In this document: positions 9,391-15,921 of the stretch, piece by piece
Position numbering within the stretch: the stretch's first letter is position 1
Layout of the letters: every line of letters begins with the position of its first letter
DNA from: Promethearchaeota archaeon
GTDB lineage: Archaea > Asgardarchaeota > Lokiarchaeia > Sigynarchaeales > SOKP01
Assembly: GCA_016839635.1 (NCBI GenBank)
Contig: JAEOTV010000119.1
Coordinates: 1 to 29,547, forward strand
Length of the DNA stretch: 29,547 bases
Direction of reading: 5' to 3'
Notes under the pieces: generated by a model
What the model saw: only the letters and a program-made list of their open reading frames with translations
What the model was told of the DNA's origin: nothing
The model's database searches: none
Program-made: the position numbers and the translations under genes

Positions 9391-10272
9391 TCAGGATTGA
9401 ATATCTTTTGTTTTCTTTATAGGGATATCAAAATCTTCTAAAAGCGGAATTAAATGATTCTTGTCCGCAGAATTGGTCCCTTTCCAATCAATTAAAAAGT
9501 AATTCACTTTTTCAGAAGTATTATTAATCATTTTCTTAATTATAGCTTTATTTAATCCTTGAATATAATACTTAGGACAAATAAATGACATTGCAATATC
9601 ATTATTTCTAATTAATCTATGAAAATTTGGAGCATAATGTGTTCCACCAAAACCAACTGCTATTTTTTGAATACCCTCTGTTTTAAGCTGAAAAAAATTA
9701 TAAATTGTTTTAATAATTGCTTTTGTTAACAACTCACCAGCATCCCTGATTTGCCATTCTTCTTTACTACTCCCTAACTCCATGAATATTAAGGGCTTGT
9801 CTAATTTTGTGGGTCCATGATGAGTTACTTCTATATCAATTGAAAATTGCGGCAATATTGTTGAAACTTCTTGCTCAAGTAAAGAAATAAGACCTGCTTT
9901 ATGAAGTAATGCACTTGTTCTTGATATATCACATGGTTCTCCCCCAAAATCAACATTATTGCTCCAATTTCCAGTCGTATGAACTAAAAATGCTGGTCGG
10001 GCCGTTTTTGAAGTGTGTCGACTAGCAAAGATAAGATAATCTGGATTTAGCTTCGATTCCTCTAATTTTAAATCGTTCAAAAAGATAAGAGGATCTTTTG
10101 TAAGACCCAAATATATTTCATATTCATTTAAATCACTTTCTAATTTTAAAACCGGATTATTATACCAGCTGAAATCAACTTTTTTGAAATCAAACTGTGA
10201 AGAATCCATTAATTTATCACGTATATTCAATGAAGCTTTATCTTCTGCTGATGTAATAATTAAGAACTGAAT
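9391..10272 (-). CDS. dtdA: D-aminoacyl-tRNA deacylase, DTD2/GEK1 type, non-canonical start
   Basis: DTD2 removes D-amino acids from mischarged tRNA in archaea and plants, a proofreading step after charging. Diagnostic segments are all present: FASRHTSKTARPAFLVHTTGN, IEVTHHGPTKLDKPLIFMEL, SKEEW, VGFGGTHYAPNF and CPKYYIQ. The first ATG/GTG/TTG in frame is TTG 10230, which would remove the expected first strand. The frame continues upstream as IQFLIITSAEDKAS, matching the family N-terminus, until a TGA at 10275-10273. No normal start exists there, but ATT at 10272 lies 6 nt after GGTGA (10283-10279). ATG 10276 is out of frame by one. The product would be 293 residues, near the usual length. Confidence 0.88.
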   Translation of the reverse strand: MQFLIITSAEDKASLNIRDKLMDSSQFDFKKVDFSWYNNPVLKLESDLNEYEIYLGLTKDPLIFLNDLKLEESKLNPDYLIFASRHTSKTARPAFLVHTTGNWSNNVDFGGEPCDISRTSALLHKAGLISLLEQEVSTILPQFSIDIEVTHHGPTKLDKPLIFMELGSSKEEWQIRDAGELLTKAIIKTIYNFFQLKTEGIQKIAVGFGGTHYAPNFHRLIRNNDIAMSFICPKYYIQGLNKAIIKKMINNTSEKVNYFLIDWKGTNSADKNHLIPLLEDFDIPIKKTKDIQS

Positions 10273-10278
10273 TCATTT

Positions 10279-10283
10279 TCACC
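10279..10283 (-). promoter_or_regulatory. GGTGA ribosome-binding site that decides the DTD2 start
   Basis: GGTGA is followed by AAATGA and then in-frame ATT. Spacing to ATT is 6 nt. Spacing to the out-of-frame ATG inside that hexamer is only 2 nt, which is too short for efficient use. The layout matches that of the VOC gene exactly. Confidence 0.5.
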
Positions 10284-10391
10284 ATAGAATATTTTAAATT
10301 CGGAGCTTATTAATCAAAATCAACATAGAATTTTATATTTTATAGTCAATATCTAAAAACTTTAAAAAATTCTAAAACAATTAAATTAGTA

Positions 10392-11351
10392 ATGACGGAT
10401 ATTCTAATTATAATCTTAGTTGCTATTGCATTTGGAATTTTTTTCTTTATTGCTGATTATTATGAACATAAAATCATTCAACTACACGCATCTTTTATCG
10501 CTGGAATATCAGTAGCTTATTTCTTCCTTATTGTACTTCCTGAAATTGCAGAAAGATTACCAGCAGCTCCTTTTGATTTAAAGTTTTTTGAATATCTCCC
10601 CGTTCTTATTGGATTTACATTTGTTCACATTACAGAGAAATATATTTTACAGAAAGTTGAAAGTAAAACCCAGAAAAAAATACGGAAATTGATTGAGAAA
10701 GAAAAAACTCTTGAAAGTGTTGAACATAACATGGAAAAAATTCTTACTGAAGAAATAACGCATGAAAGCTTTGATGAAATGGCATTGAAAGATATTGCTC
10801 AAACCCTATCAGCCTTGAATGACCAAGAAGAAGAAATGAAAGTTAATATTAACAATTATAAAATTAAGATTCAAAATCGTATTAATAAAGATTTAAAGAG
10901 ATTTAGATATAGCACTGATTATATTTACCATTTTCTTGTAGGAATTATCTTGATAGGATTATTAAGATTTGAACTTATAGTAGGGATACTCTTCTTTGTC
11001 TACGCATCTTTCAGAACCGTAGTAATGAAGAGAACAGAAGCACATCTTATTTTTACGGATTTGGAAATCTATGAAGACATTAAGTTCAATGAAAAATTTT
11101 TTGTTAAATATATCTTATCCTCTTCTGCTTTGATTGGAATAATAACAGGGTTGATAATTAATATAGTCTTTCCAGAAAATTTAGAAATCTTATTTATCTT
11201 CTATTCCTTCATATCTGGTGTTATTTTGTATGTTATTGTAAGAGAAGTCATTCCTGAGAAAGAAAAAGGAGATCCATTGAAATTTCTAATTGGATTATTG
11301 GGATTCGGTGTTATAATAATTGTTATTAATATTTATACTAATGTTTTATAA
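10392..11351 (+). CDS. ZIP-family-like metal permease with central cytosolic coil
   Basis: This is a 319-residue membrane protein whose two halves recall ZIP (SLC39-like) transporters. The N-terminal half carries LHASFIAGISVAYFFLIVLPE, the usual His-Ser...AG...PE signature. The C-terminal half has FYSFISGVILYVIVREVIPEKEKG with a terminal helix LKFLIGLLGFGVIII. About eight membrane segments are visible. Between them, residues about 95-170 form a long charged helical or coiled-coil loop (KKIRKLIEKEKTLE, then LNDQEEEMKVNINN). Canonical ZIP metal-site HN/EE pairs are not clearly retained, so actual transport is unproven. It starts at ATG 10392 and is monocistronic, divergent from DTD2. Confidence 0.6.
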   Translation: MTDILIIILVAIAFGIFFFIADYYEHKIIQLHASFIAGISVAYFFLIVLPEIAERLPAAPFDLKFFEYLPVLIGFTFVHITEKYILQKVESKTQKKIRKLIEKEKTLESVEHNMEKILTEEITHESFDEMALKDIAQTLSALNDQEEEMKVNINNYKIKIQNRINKDLKRFRYSTDYIYHFLVGIILIGLLRFELIVGILFFVYASFRTVVMKRTEAHLIFTDLEIYEDIKFNEKFFVKYILSSSALIGIITGLIINIVFPENLEILFIFYSFISGVILYVIVREVIPEKEKGDPLKFLIGLLGFGVIIIVINIYTNVL

Positions 11352-11508
11352 TTTGGAGCATATCTTTAAGTCTTATACTCATTACAAGTAAAATGTTTAT
11401 AAAATAGAAAATTTAAACCATAATTTCTTTATTCTCATAATTGTATTCTTTATAAAGATTTAAATTCATTAAAATCAAGTTTAAATTAATGCGAGGTTAT
11501 GAAATAAA

Positions 11509-12081
11509 ATGGATATGAAGAAAAAAAGTTTTAATGAATTATTAAGTATTGATGATGCTGATAAAAAAATCATCGAAATGATTGAGAAAGACCCAGATAT
11601 AACACATAGTGATATTGCTAAAGAGATTGAAAAGTCTCAACCTGCTGTAGGTGCCCGAATTATTAAATTGGAAAGAAAAAATCTTTTAACAAAGCAAGTT
11701 GGGTTCAATATAAAGAAAGTTGATATAAAGGTTGCAATTGTTTATATTTCCACTAAAGATGTTGATGATATTGTTCACAAGATTGAGAACTGTCCCTTTA
11801 TAAATCACGCGTTCAAAATCTCCGGAGAATTTAATTTGCTTTGCTTTATTTCTGCTTCAGATTTGCAGACTATAGAAAAACTTGTTGATTTATGCTTTCG
11901 CAGGGATAAAAATGTGATTAACGTAAAAACCAATATTCTAATTGAGAGTATACACGATTTCGTCGTCCCAATTGATTTCCAGATTGAGGATTTCGATGGA
12001 AGATATTGTGGACCAGGTTGCTCCCTCCAAGAGAACCTACCAAGATTTAAATTTAAATTAGAAAAAGATTCTGATAATTAG
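11509..12081 (+). CDS. Lrp/AsnC-family regulator with C-terminal CGPGC motif
   Basis: This is a 190-residue DNA-binding regulator. Residues 16-65 form the Lrp helix-turn-helix (ITHSDIAKEIEKSQPAVGARI). Residues about 70-155 form the alpha-beta ligand/oligomerisation (RAM-like) domain with Cys95 in NCPFINHAFKISGE. A tail absent from ordinary Lrp follows the DFVVPIDF strand and carries C167-G-P-G-C171, which could bind metal or form a disulfide. Two paralogs lie within 2.7 kb. A GAGGT element lies 11 nt upstream of ATG 11509, and an intervening ATG-AAA-TAA mini-frame sits at 11499-11507. It converges on the next paralog with a 34-nt gap. Confidence 0.85.
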   Translation: MDMKKKSFNELLSIDDADKKIIEMIEKDPDITHSDIAKEIEKSQPAVGARIIKLERKNLLTKQVGFNIKKVDIKVAIVYISTKDVDDIVHKIENCPFINHAFKISGEFNLLCFISASDLQTIEKLVDLCFRRDKNVINVKTNILIESIHDFVVPIDFQIEDFDGRYCGPGCSLQENLPRFKFKLEKDSDN

Positions 12082-12115
12082 ATATATGGCAATTCTATTA
12101 ATAAAAAACTTGTTT

Positions 12116-12655
12116 TTAGTCGACCACCTTACTTTTTGACAATCTCCAGCTACACTTTTCACCACATCCATCTTCTAATGTGGGATCATGGTCTTCAGAA
12201 TCAAAATCAATTGGTAAAATGAAATCTTTTGCTATATCAATCACAACCTCCATGGAGGCATTAGAGATGTCAGGATTATTTCGAAAATGGTAATTTACAA
12301 TGTTATCCAGTTTTTGAAGTTTTGAACTAGCAAGCAAAATACATATATTATGTTCACCACTTAATCGAAATGCATTCAACATAAAGGGACAATGTTTAGC
12401 CATGTCCATAATCTCATCAGGGTTTTTGGTTTTTATTTCAACTGTAGCTAAGTGTAAATCTACCTTCTTAAAATTAATCCCTGGTTGAAATTGCAAAATA
12501 CCGTTTTTTTCCAGCTTTTTTATTCTCATACCAACAGTTGGCTGTGATCTGTTTATTTTTGAGGCAATCTCTGTGTGTGTGAGGTTAGGATCCTCTTGGA
12601 CAAGAGATATAATTTGCTTATCTACATCATCAAGCTTTAATTTCTCAGAAATCAT
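12116..12655 (-). CDS. Lrp/AsnC-family regulator with C-terminal CGEKC motif
   Basis: This is a 179-residue paralog of the regulators at 11509 and 14713. The HTH spans about residues 8-55 (LTHTEIASKINRSQPTVGMR). The ligand/oligomerisation domain has Cys89 in HCPFMLNAFRLSGEHN. The tail after DFILPIDFD holds C164-G-E-K-C168. A GAGGAT ribosome site lies 5 nt before ATG 12655. The promoter shows a TATA-like TTTATAAAT (minus strand, about 12713-12705). Two tandem TTACAATTT copies overlap its downstream edge, in operator position. Redox or metal sensing is inferred from the Cys tail and the Fe-S/thiol neighbours, not shown. Confidence 0.87.
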   Translation of the reverse strand: MISEKLKLDDVDKQIISLVQEDPNLTHTEIASKINRSQPTVGMRIKKLEKNGILQFQPGINFKKVDLHLATVEIKTKNPDEIMDMAKHCPFMLNAFRLSGEHNICILLASSKLQKLDNIVNYHFRNNPDISNASMEVVIDIAKDFILPIDFDSEDHDPTLEDGCGEKCSWRLSKSKVVD

Positions 12656-12691
12656 AATATCCTCTAAAAATTTTTTTTTCTACTAATTATG

Positions 12692-12709
12692 TTACAATTT
12701 TTACAATTT
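12692..12709. repeat. Tandem 9-bp repeat between TATA box and Lrp-paralog start
   Basis: TTACAATTT occurs twice with no spacer, immediately beside the TATA-like element of the minus-strand regulator starting at 12655. On the coding strand it reads AAATTGTAA twice. Its place between TATA and expected transcription start suits an autoregulatory operator. The base composition is common here, so chance is possible. Confidence 0.4.
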
Positions 12710-12788
12710 ATAAAATATTAGGATGGCTTTAGTAGAAGTTATTTTCAGTGCTAATTATAAATAATGAGGAATGTCATTAATTTATAGA

Positions 12789-13457
12789 TTAAAATTCAGC
12801 TAATGGAATTTTCTTATGATAGTAGATTGAATTTCCATCAAAACTGACTTGAACAGGGATAATTTTAATCTTTCTTTTTCGAGCTTCACTTAAATTTTGT
12901 GAAAATTTAGGATCCATTTCCCAGTTTGGAACAAAACTTTTTGCTTTACGAAATACTAAAAAAAGGATAATTCCATTATGTTCAATAATTTCTCTTACAT
13001 GTCTTGTTCCACGCTCTGTAGGAGCATCTGGAAAAAGCGCAATATTGTCCTTAACTAGAGTCACACCTTTTACTTCTAATGGTACACCATCGAGAAGAAA
13101 ATCTATTCTACTATTACCAATTTTTACTTCTTTCCTTATATCTTTCACATTAGAGAACTCTGGTAATAGTTTAAAAACTTCCTGAGCAATTTTTGAGTGT
13201 AAAGCGGTATCTATAAGAATCCATTCATCGTCAGTTTTAACCGCTTTTATATAATACTTCAATTTTCCTCTCGAGTGAGTGAAAAGGACCTCAGCATCTT
13301 CAGTAAGCAATTCTTTTAATCTGCCAGGATCATGGATATGCGCATTTTCTATAAATCCCTTGTATCTTATTATTCCTATAAATCTGTTAGGTCGCGAGAT
13401 AAACATCCCTTTCATTAAGTTAGGAATTTCAAAAAGCGGATTCATATCAGGATTCAT
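12789..13457 (-). CDS. sfsA: SfsA family protein (sugar fermentation stimulation homolog, nuclease-like)
   Basis: This is a 222-residue member of the SfsA family, which binds DNA and has a restriction-endonuclease-like core. Family signatures are clear: NRFIGIIRYKG near the N-terminus, HIHDPGRLKELL, then IGNSRIDFLLDGVPLEVKGVTL carrying the Asp and Glu-x-Lys catalytic set, and FPDAPTERGTRHVREI. Length is normal for the family. In bacteria it was linked to maltose-gene expression, but the biochemical role in archaea is unsettled. Starts ATG 13457 and ATG 13445 are both possible. It stands alone on its strand, divergent from the ferredoxin gene. Confidence 0.93.
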   Translation of the reverse strand: MNPDMNPLFEIPNLMKGMFISRPNRFIGIIRYKGFIENAHIHDPGRLKELLTEDAEVLFTHSRGKLKYYIKAVKTDDEWILIDTALHSKIAQEVFKLLPEFSNVKDIRKEVKIGNSRIDFLLDGVPLEVKGVTLVKDNIALFPDAPTERGTRHVREIIEHNGIILFLVFRKAKSFVPNWEMDPKFSQNLSEARKRKIKIIPVQVSFDGNSIYYHKKIPLAEF

Positions 13458-13579
13458 GAATTCTGTATTATTCTTTGATAATAATTATATAAACACTTAA
13501 TTCTCTTCCAAAATTAAGAGATTTTATTATAGAATATAACCTTAATAGATAAAAAGAGTTTTTTATTTGAATAATCATA

Positions 13580-13819
13580 ATGTGTGAAACAGAAGATCGA
13601 GCTACTATTGAAAGCTATAAATTTCACCATATAGATATCTCAAAATGTACGCAATGTCTAGATTTTTCATGTGAGGACGCTTGCTTTAGAGGGATTTATA
13701 AAGTTATTAATAAAGAAACTAGGCCTAAATGTACTGTAGTGCAAGATCGCGAGGATATGTGTGTAAAATGCCACATTTGCAGTACTGCTTGTAAAGTTAA
13801 AGCCATAAAAATTGATTAA
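13580..13819 (+). CDS. Small ferredoxin with two [4Fe-4S]-type Cys motifs
   Basis: This is a 79-residue cytosolic electron-transfer protein. The first Cys set is C23-x2-C26-x4-C31-x3-C35, with an enlarged spacing typical of HycB/PsrB-like subunits. A lone C51 follows, and the second set is C61-x2-C64-x2-C67-x3-C71. Prolines that normally follow the last Cys are replaced by Phe and Lys. The protein probably carries two [4Fe-4S] clusters, or one plus a non-standard cluster. No partner oxidoreductase is adjacent; a two-helix membrane protein follows 118 nt later on the same strand. Candidate partners in the window are the ferredoxin-thioredoxin reductase and the HdrB-like protein. Confidence 0.85.
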   Translation: MCETEDRATIESYKFHHIDISKCTQCLDFSCEDACFRGIYKVINKETRPKCTVVQDREDMCVKCHICSTACKVKAIKID

Positions 13820-13937
13820 TCCTGTATTAGATCCATAAAAATTTTTTAAAATTTCTCTATAGAAGATTTTAAATGATTTTATTAACTTTTAACCTCATTC
13901 TATAGTGATACATTGTTTTGTAAACTAAATAACAAAG

Positions 13938-14177
13938 GTGATTCAGATTCAAGATCATGGAGGACTAGCAGTAATGGGTATTTGTACTCGAGTAATGATT
14001 CTCTTCTTTTATTTATCATGCATCATTTCCATATATTCAGATCCATTGAGTGTTCCGACGGATTTTAGGTTAGTTTATACTATTACGGGATACGCCTTAA
14101 TACTTTTAGGATTTGCGCTCTTTTTACTTACTTTTATCGGAGATCTTCTTCGGTATATTAGAGATAAAAAAGGTTAA
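13938..14177 (+). CDS. Two-helix membrane protein, possible truncated ICMT-like methyltransferase
   Basis: This short frame encodes two membrane helices: residues about 18-35 (VMILFFYLSCIISIY) and 47-70 (LVYTITGYALILLGFALFLLTF), ending in a basic tail (RYIRDKKG). The spacing and the loop DPLSVPTDFRLVY faintly recall the first part of isoprenylcysteine-methyltransferase-like proteins, without their catalytic C-terminal part; this is weak. The start is open. GTG 13938 is itself part of a GGTGA ribosome site, so ATT 13947 (5 nt after GGTGA) or ATG 13974 (10 nt after GGAGG) are alternatives. It converges on the third Lrp paralog, leaving no room for a longer gene. Confidence 0.5.
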   Translation: MIQIQDHGGLAVMGICTRVMILFFYLSCIISIYSDPLSVPTDFRLVYTITGYALILLGFALFLLTFIGDLLRYIRDKKG

Positions 14178-14194
14178 ACGTTCTAAATGGAATT

Positions 14195-14713
14195 TTAACA
14201 ATTACATTTTCCGCAGCATGTTCCTTTAAAACTTAATTGACCATATTCAAGTTTCAATTCTATTGGTAAAACAAAATCATTGACAACATCAGAAATTACA
14301 TCAATATGAACCTCATAAACATCAGGATCATTTCTAAAATGACGATTAACGGCATGATCGAGATCTTTAAGAGTTAATCCAACCATTAAAATGCTCATAT
14401 TTGAATCACCACTTAATCGAAATGCATTTAACATAAAGGGACAATTTTTAACGGTTTCAATAACTTTTCTTGGATTTTTTGTTTGGAGCTCAATTCTAGC
14501 AAAACAGAGGTCTGCTACTTTGATATTTATACCCGCTTGATATTTCAAAACACCCAAACTTTCTAATTTTTTAATGCGCATACCCACAGTGGGTTGACTG
14601 CGATTCACATGATGTGCAATTTCTGTATGTGTAAGACTTGGCTCTCTTTGAATTAAATCCATTATCCTACAATCAATATCATCAATACCTATTTTTTCGC
14701 TTATCATTTTCAT
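14195..14713 (-). CDS. Lrp/AsnC-family regulator with C-terminal CCGKCNC motif
   Basis: This is the third Cys-tailed Lrp paralog, 172 residues, very close to the one at 12655. The HTH covers about residues 10-58 (LTHTEIAHHVNRSQPTVGMR), and the ligand/oligomerisation domain has Cys91 in NCPFMLNAFRLSGDSN. It ends abruptly in C166-C167-G-K-C170-N-C172, the richest thiol tail of the three. Starts ATG 14713 and ATG 14707 are both possible; AGGTAA just upstream favours the second. It is divergent from an ArsR gene across a 165-bp spacer that contains a TATCGCGATA palindrome and three evenly spaced CGATA copies, the likely operator. Confidence 0.87.
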   Translation of the reverse strand: MKMISEKIGIDDIDCRIMDLIQREPSLTHTEIAHHVNRSQPTVGMRIKKLESLGVLKYQAGINIKVADLCFARIELQTKNPRKVIETVKNCPFMLNAFRLSGDSNMSILMVGLTLKDLDHAVNRHFRNDPDVYEVHIDVISDVVNDFVLPIELKLEYGQLSFKGTCCGKCNC

Positions 14714-14749
14714 TACCTTTTAATATTAAGAATTAGATTAATATTCATG

Positions 14750-14776
14750 TATCGCGATATAACGATAATACGATAA
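14750..14776. promoter_or_regulatory. Probable operator: TATCGCGATA palindrome plus CGATA repeats at 8-bp period
   Basis: A perfect 10-bp palindrome TATCGCGATA (14750-14759) is followed by two more CGATA units, giving CGATA at 14755, 14763 and 14771, exactly 8 bp apart. CG dinucleotides are rare in the surrounding AT-rich spacer. The site lies 37 bp from the start of the minus-strand Lrp paralog and about 100 bp from the ArsR gene. It is most likely a binding site for the Lrp protein itself, with control of the divergent gene possible. Confidence 0.55.
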
Positions 14777-14878
14777 CATAATATTTAAATCTTTGTGTTT
14801 TTTAGATTAATAATGATTTATTAATAATCCATTAAAACAAGCTTTAAAAACTAATAAAAAGAATATTCTAATCAATCA

Positions 14879-15214
14879 ATGAGCGAATTAAGAAAATATA
14901 CTATTGAGTTTTTAAAAGTGCTAGCAGATCCAACAAGATTGGAAATCTTGGACCAATTAAAAAACAGTGAAAAAAACTCATCAGAAATACAAAAAGAATT
15001 AAGGAGATCTCAGTCAACGATTTCTAAACATTTGAATTTGCTCATTAACAATAACCTAATCGATTTTAAAAAAAAAGAAAATATTAAATACTATAAGATA
15101 AAAAATTCTGATATTCTTACTCTTCTCTCTCGCATAAAATCAATTGTAGCGAACATTAATACTGAGAAACTTAAAAACTTAAGAGAAGTTGATATCTATG
15201 ATACGCTATCTTAG
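14879..15214 (+). CDS. ArsR-family winged-helix transcription regulator
   Basis: This is a 111-residue regulator. Residues 8-80 form the ArsR winged helix: LKVLADPTRLEILDQL, then SSEIQKELRRSQSTISKHLNLL as the recognition helix, then a wing (FKKKENIKYYKI). No Cys or His metal site of the SmtB/ArsR type is present, so the signal is not obviously a metal. The C-terminal helix (LSRIKSIVANINTEKL) is the likely dimerisation helix. ATG 14879 has TTTAAAAAC as TATA-like element about 28-35 nt upstream. The Arf/Rag-like GTPase gene starts 42 nt after its stop on the same strand, suggesting joint transcription. Such helix-turn-helix plus GTPase pairing is unusual outside Asgard archaea. Confidence 0.88.
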   Translation: MSELRKYTIEFLKVLADPTRLEILDQLKNSEKNSSEIQKELRRSQSTISKHLNLLINNNLIDFKKKENIKYYKIKNSDILTLLSRIKSIVANINTEKLKNLREVDIYDTLS

Positions 15215-15255
15215 TTTTTCAAAAATAAATATCATTTTCGAATCTCTAAAAAAGT

Positions 15256-15804
15256 ATGAAATCCTCAAAAAAAGATAAACCAACCGAACAATCAATAAAG
15301 ATAGTACTTGTAGGATTAGATAATGGCGGAAAAACATCAATATTAAATTGTTTGAAGGGCATAAAGCAAATTTCTGCTTTCAATAACCCTATGCCCACGA
15401 AAGGTTTTGATGTGCAGGAATTTGAAGCTTTAAATTCAAAGTATGCAATCTGGGATTTAGGGGGTCAAAAAGCATATCTTGATGATCACTTTAGCGATTT
15501 TAAGAAATTTGTTAAGGGAACTAATAAAATTATATATGTAATTGATATTCAAGATACTGAACGTTATAATATTGCACTTGAATATTTGAAAAAAGTGATC
15601 AATTCAATTGAGGAGCAAAGTAATATTAATTTTTCAGTTTTCTTGCATAAATTTGATCCAGACTTGGAATATAATCATATTCTAAATGAAAGATCTATCA
15701 ATGATTTTATAGTGAAAATAAAAGACATTTTTCTACCGAAATTTACATATACAATAAATAAGACAACAATATACGCGATCTTTGAAAAAACAACAATCAT
15801 ATAA
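15256..15804 (+). CDS. Arf/Rag-like small GTPase
   Basis: This is a 182-residue Ras-superfamily GTPase. G1 is GLDNGGKTS (20-28), with the Arf-type Gly-Leu-Asp; G2 Thr is T48; G3 is WDLGGQ (66-71), the Arf signature. G4 is HKFD (131-134), as in the Rag/Gtr HKxD form rather than Arf NKxD. G5 is about TTIYAIFE (170-177). It thus mixes Arf and Rag features. It has no N-terminal Gly for myristoylation, no C-terminal prenylation Cys, and a short C-terminus. It would switch between GDP and GTP states in the cytosol; partners are unknown. It sits between an ArsR gene and a sensor kinase/longin-like regulator pair. A T8 tract lies 44 nt after the stop. Confidence 0.92.
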   Translation: MKSSKKDKPTEQSIKIVLVGLDNGGKTSILNCLKGIKQISAFNNPMPTKGFDVQEFEALNSKYAIWDLGGQKAYLDDHFSDFKKFVKGTNKIIYVIDIQDTERYNIALEYLKKVINSIEEQSNINFSVFLHKFDPDLEYNHILNERSINDFIVKIKDIFLPKFTYTINKTTIYAIFEKTTII

Positions 15805-15847
15805 ATATAGCTAATTTTATCATTTTAGTGTTTTTGAATAATTTGAA

Positions 15848-15855
15848 TTTTTTTT
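15848..15855 (+). terminator. Poly-T terminator after the GTPase gene
   Basis: A T8 run lies 44 nt downstream of the GTPase stop and 66 nt before the histidine kinase start. It suggests the ArsR-GTPase pair and the kinase-regulator pair are separate transcripts, or partly read through. Confidence 0.4.
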
Positions 15856-15921
15856 AAAACATTTTAAGTAAGAATCCTTATTAATATCGAATTAAAAAAA
15901 GCTACAATTTCTAATAAGTAT

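Noticed and set aside
11499..11507. ATG-AAA-TAA mini-frame ahead of the first Lrp paralog
   Set aside because: It lies 2 nt from GAGGT and could be a translated leader, but such a triplet combination is expected often in AT-rich DNA.
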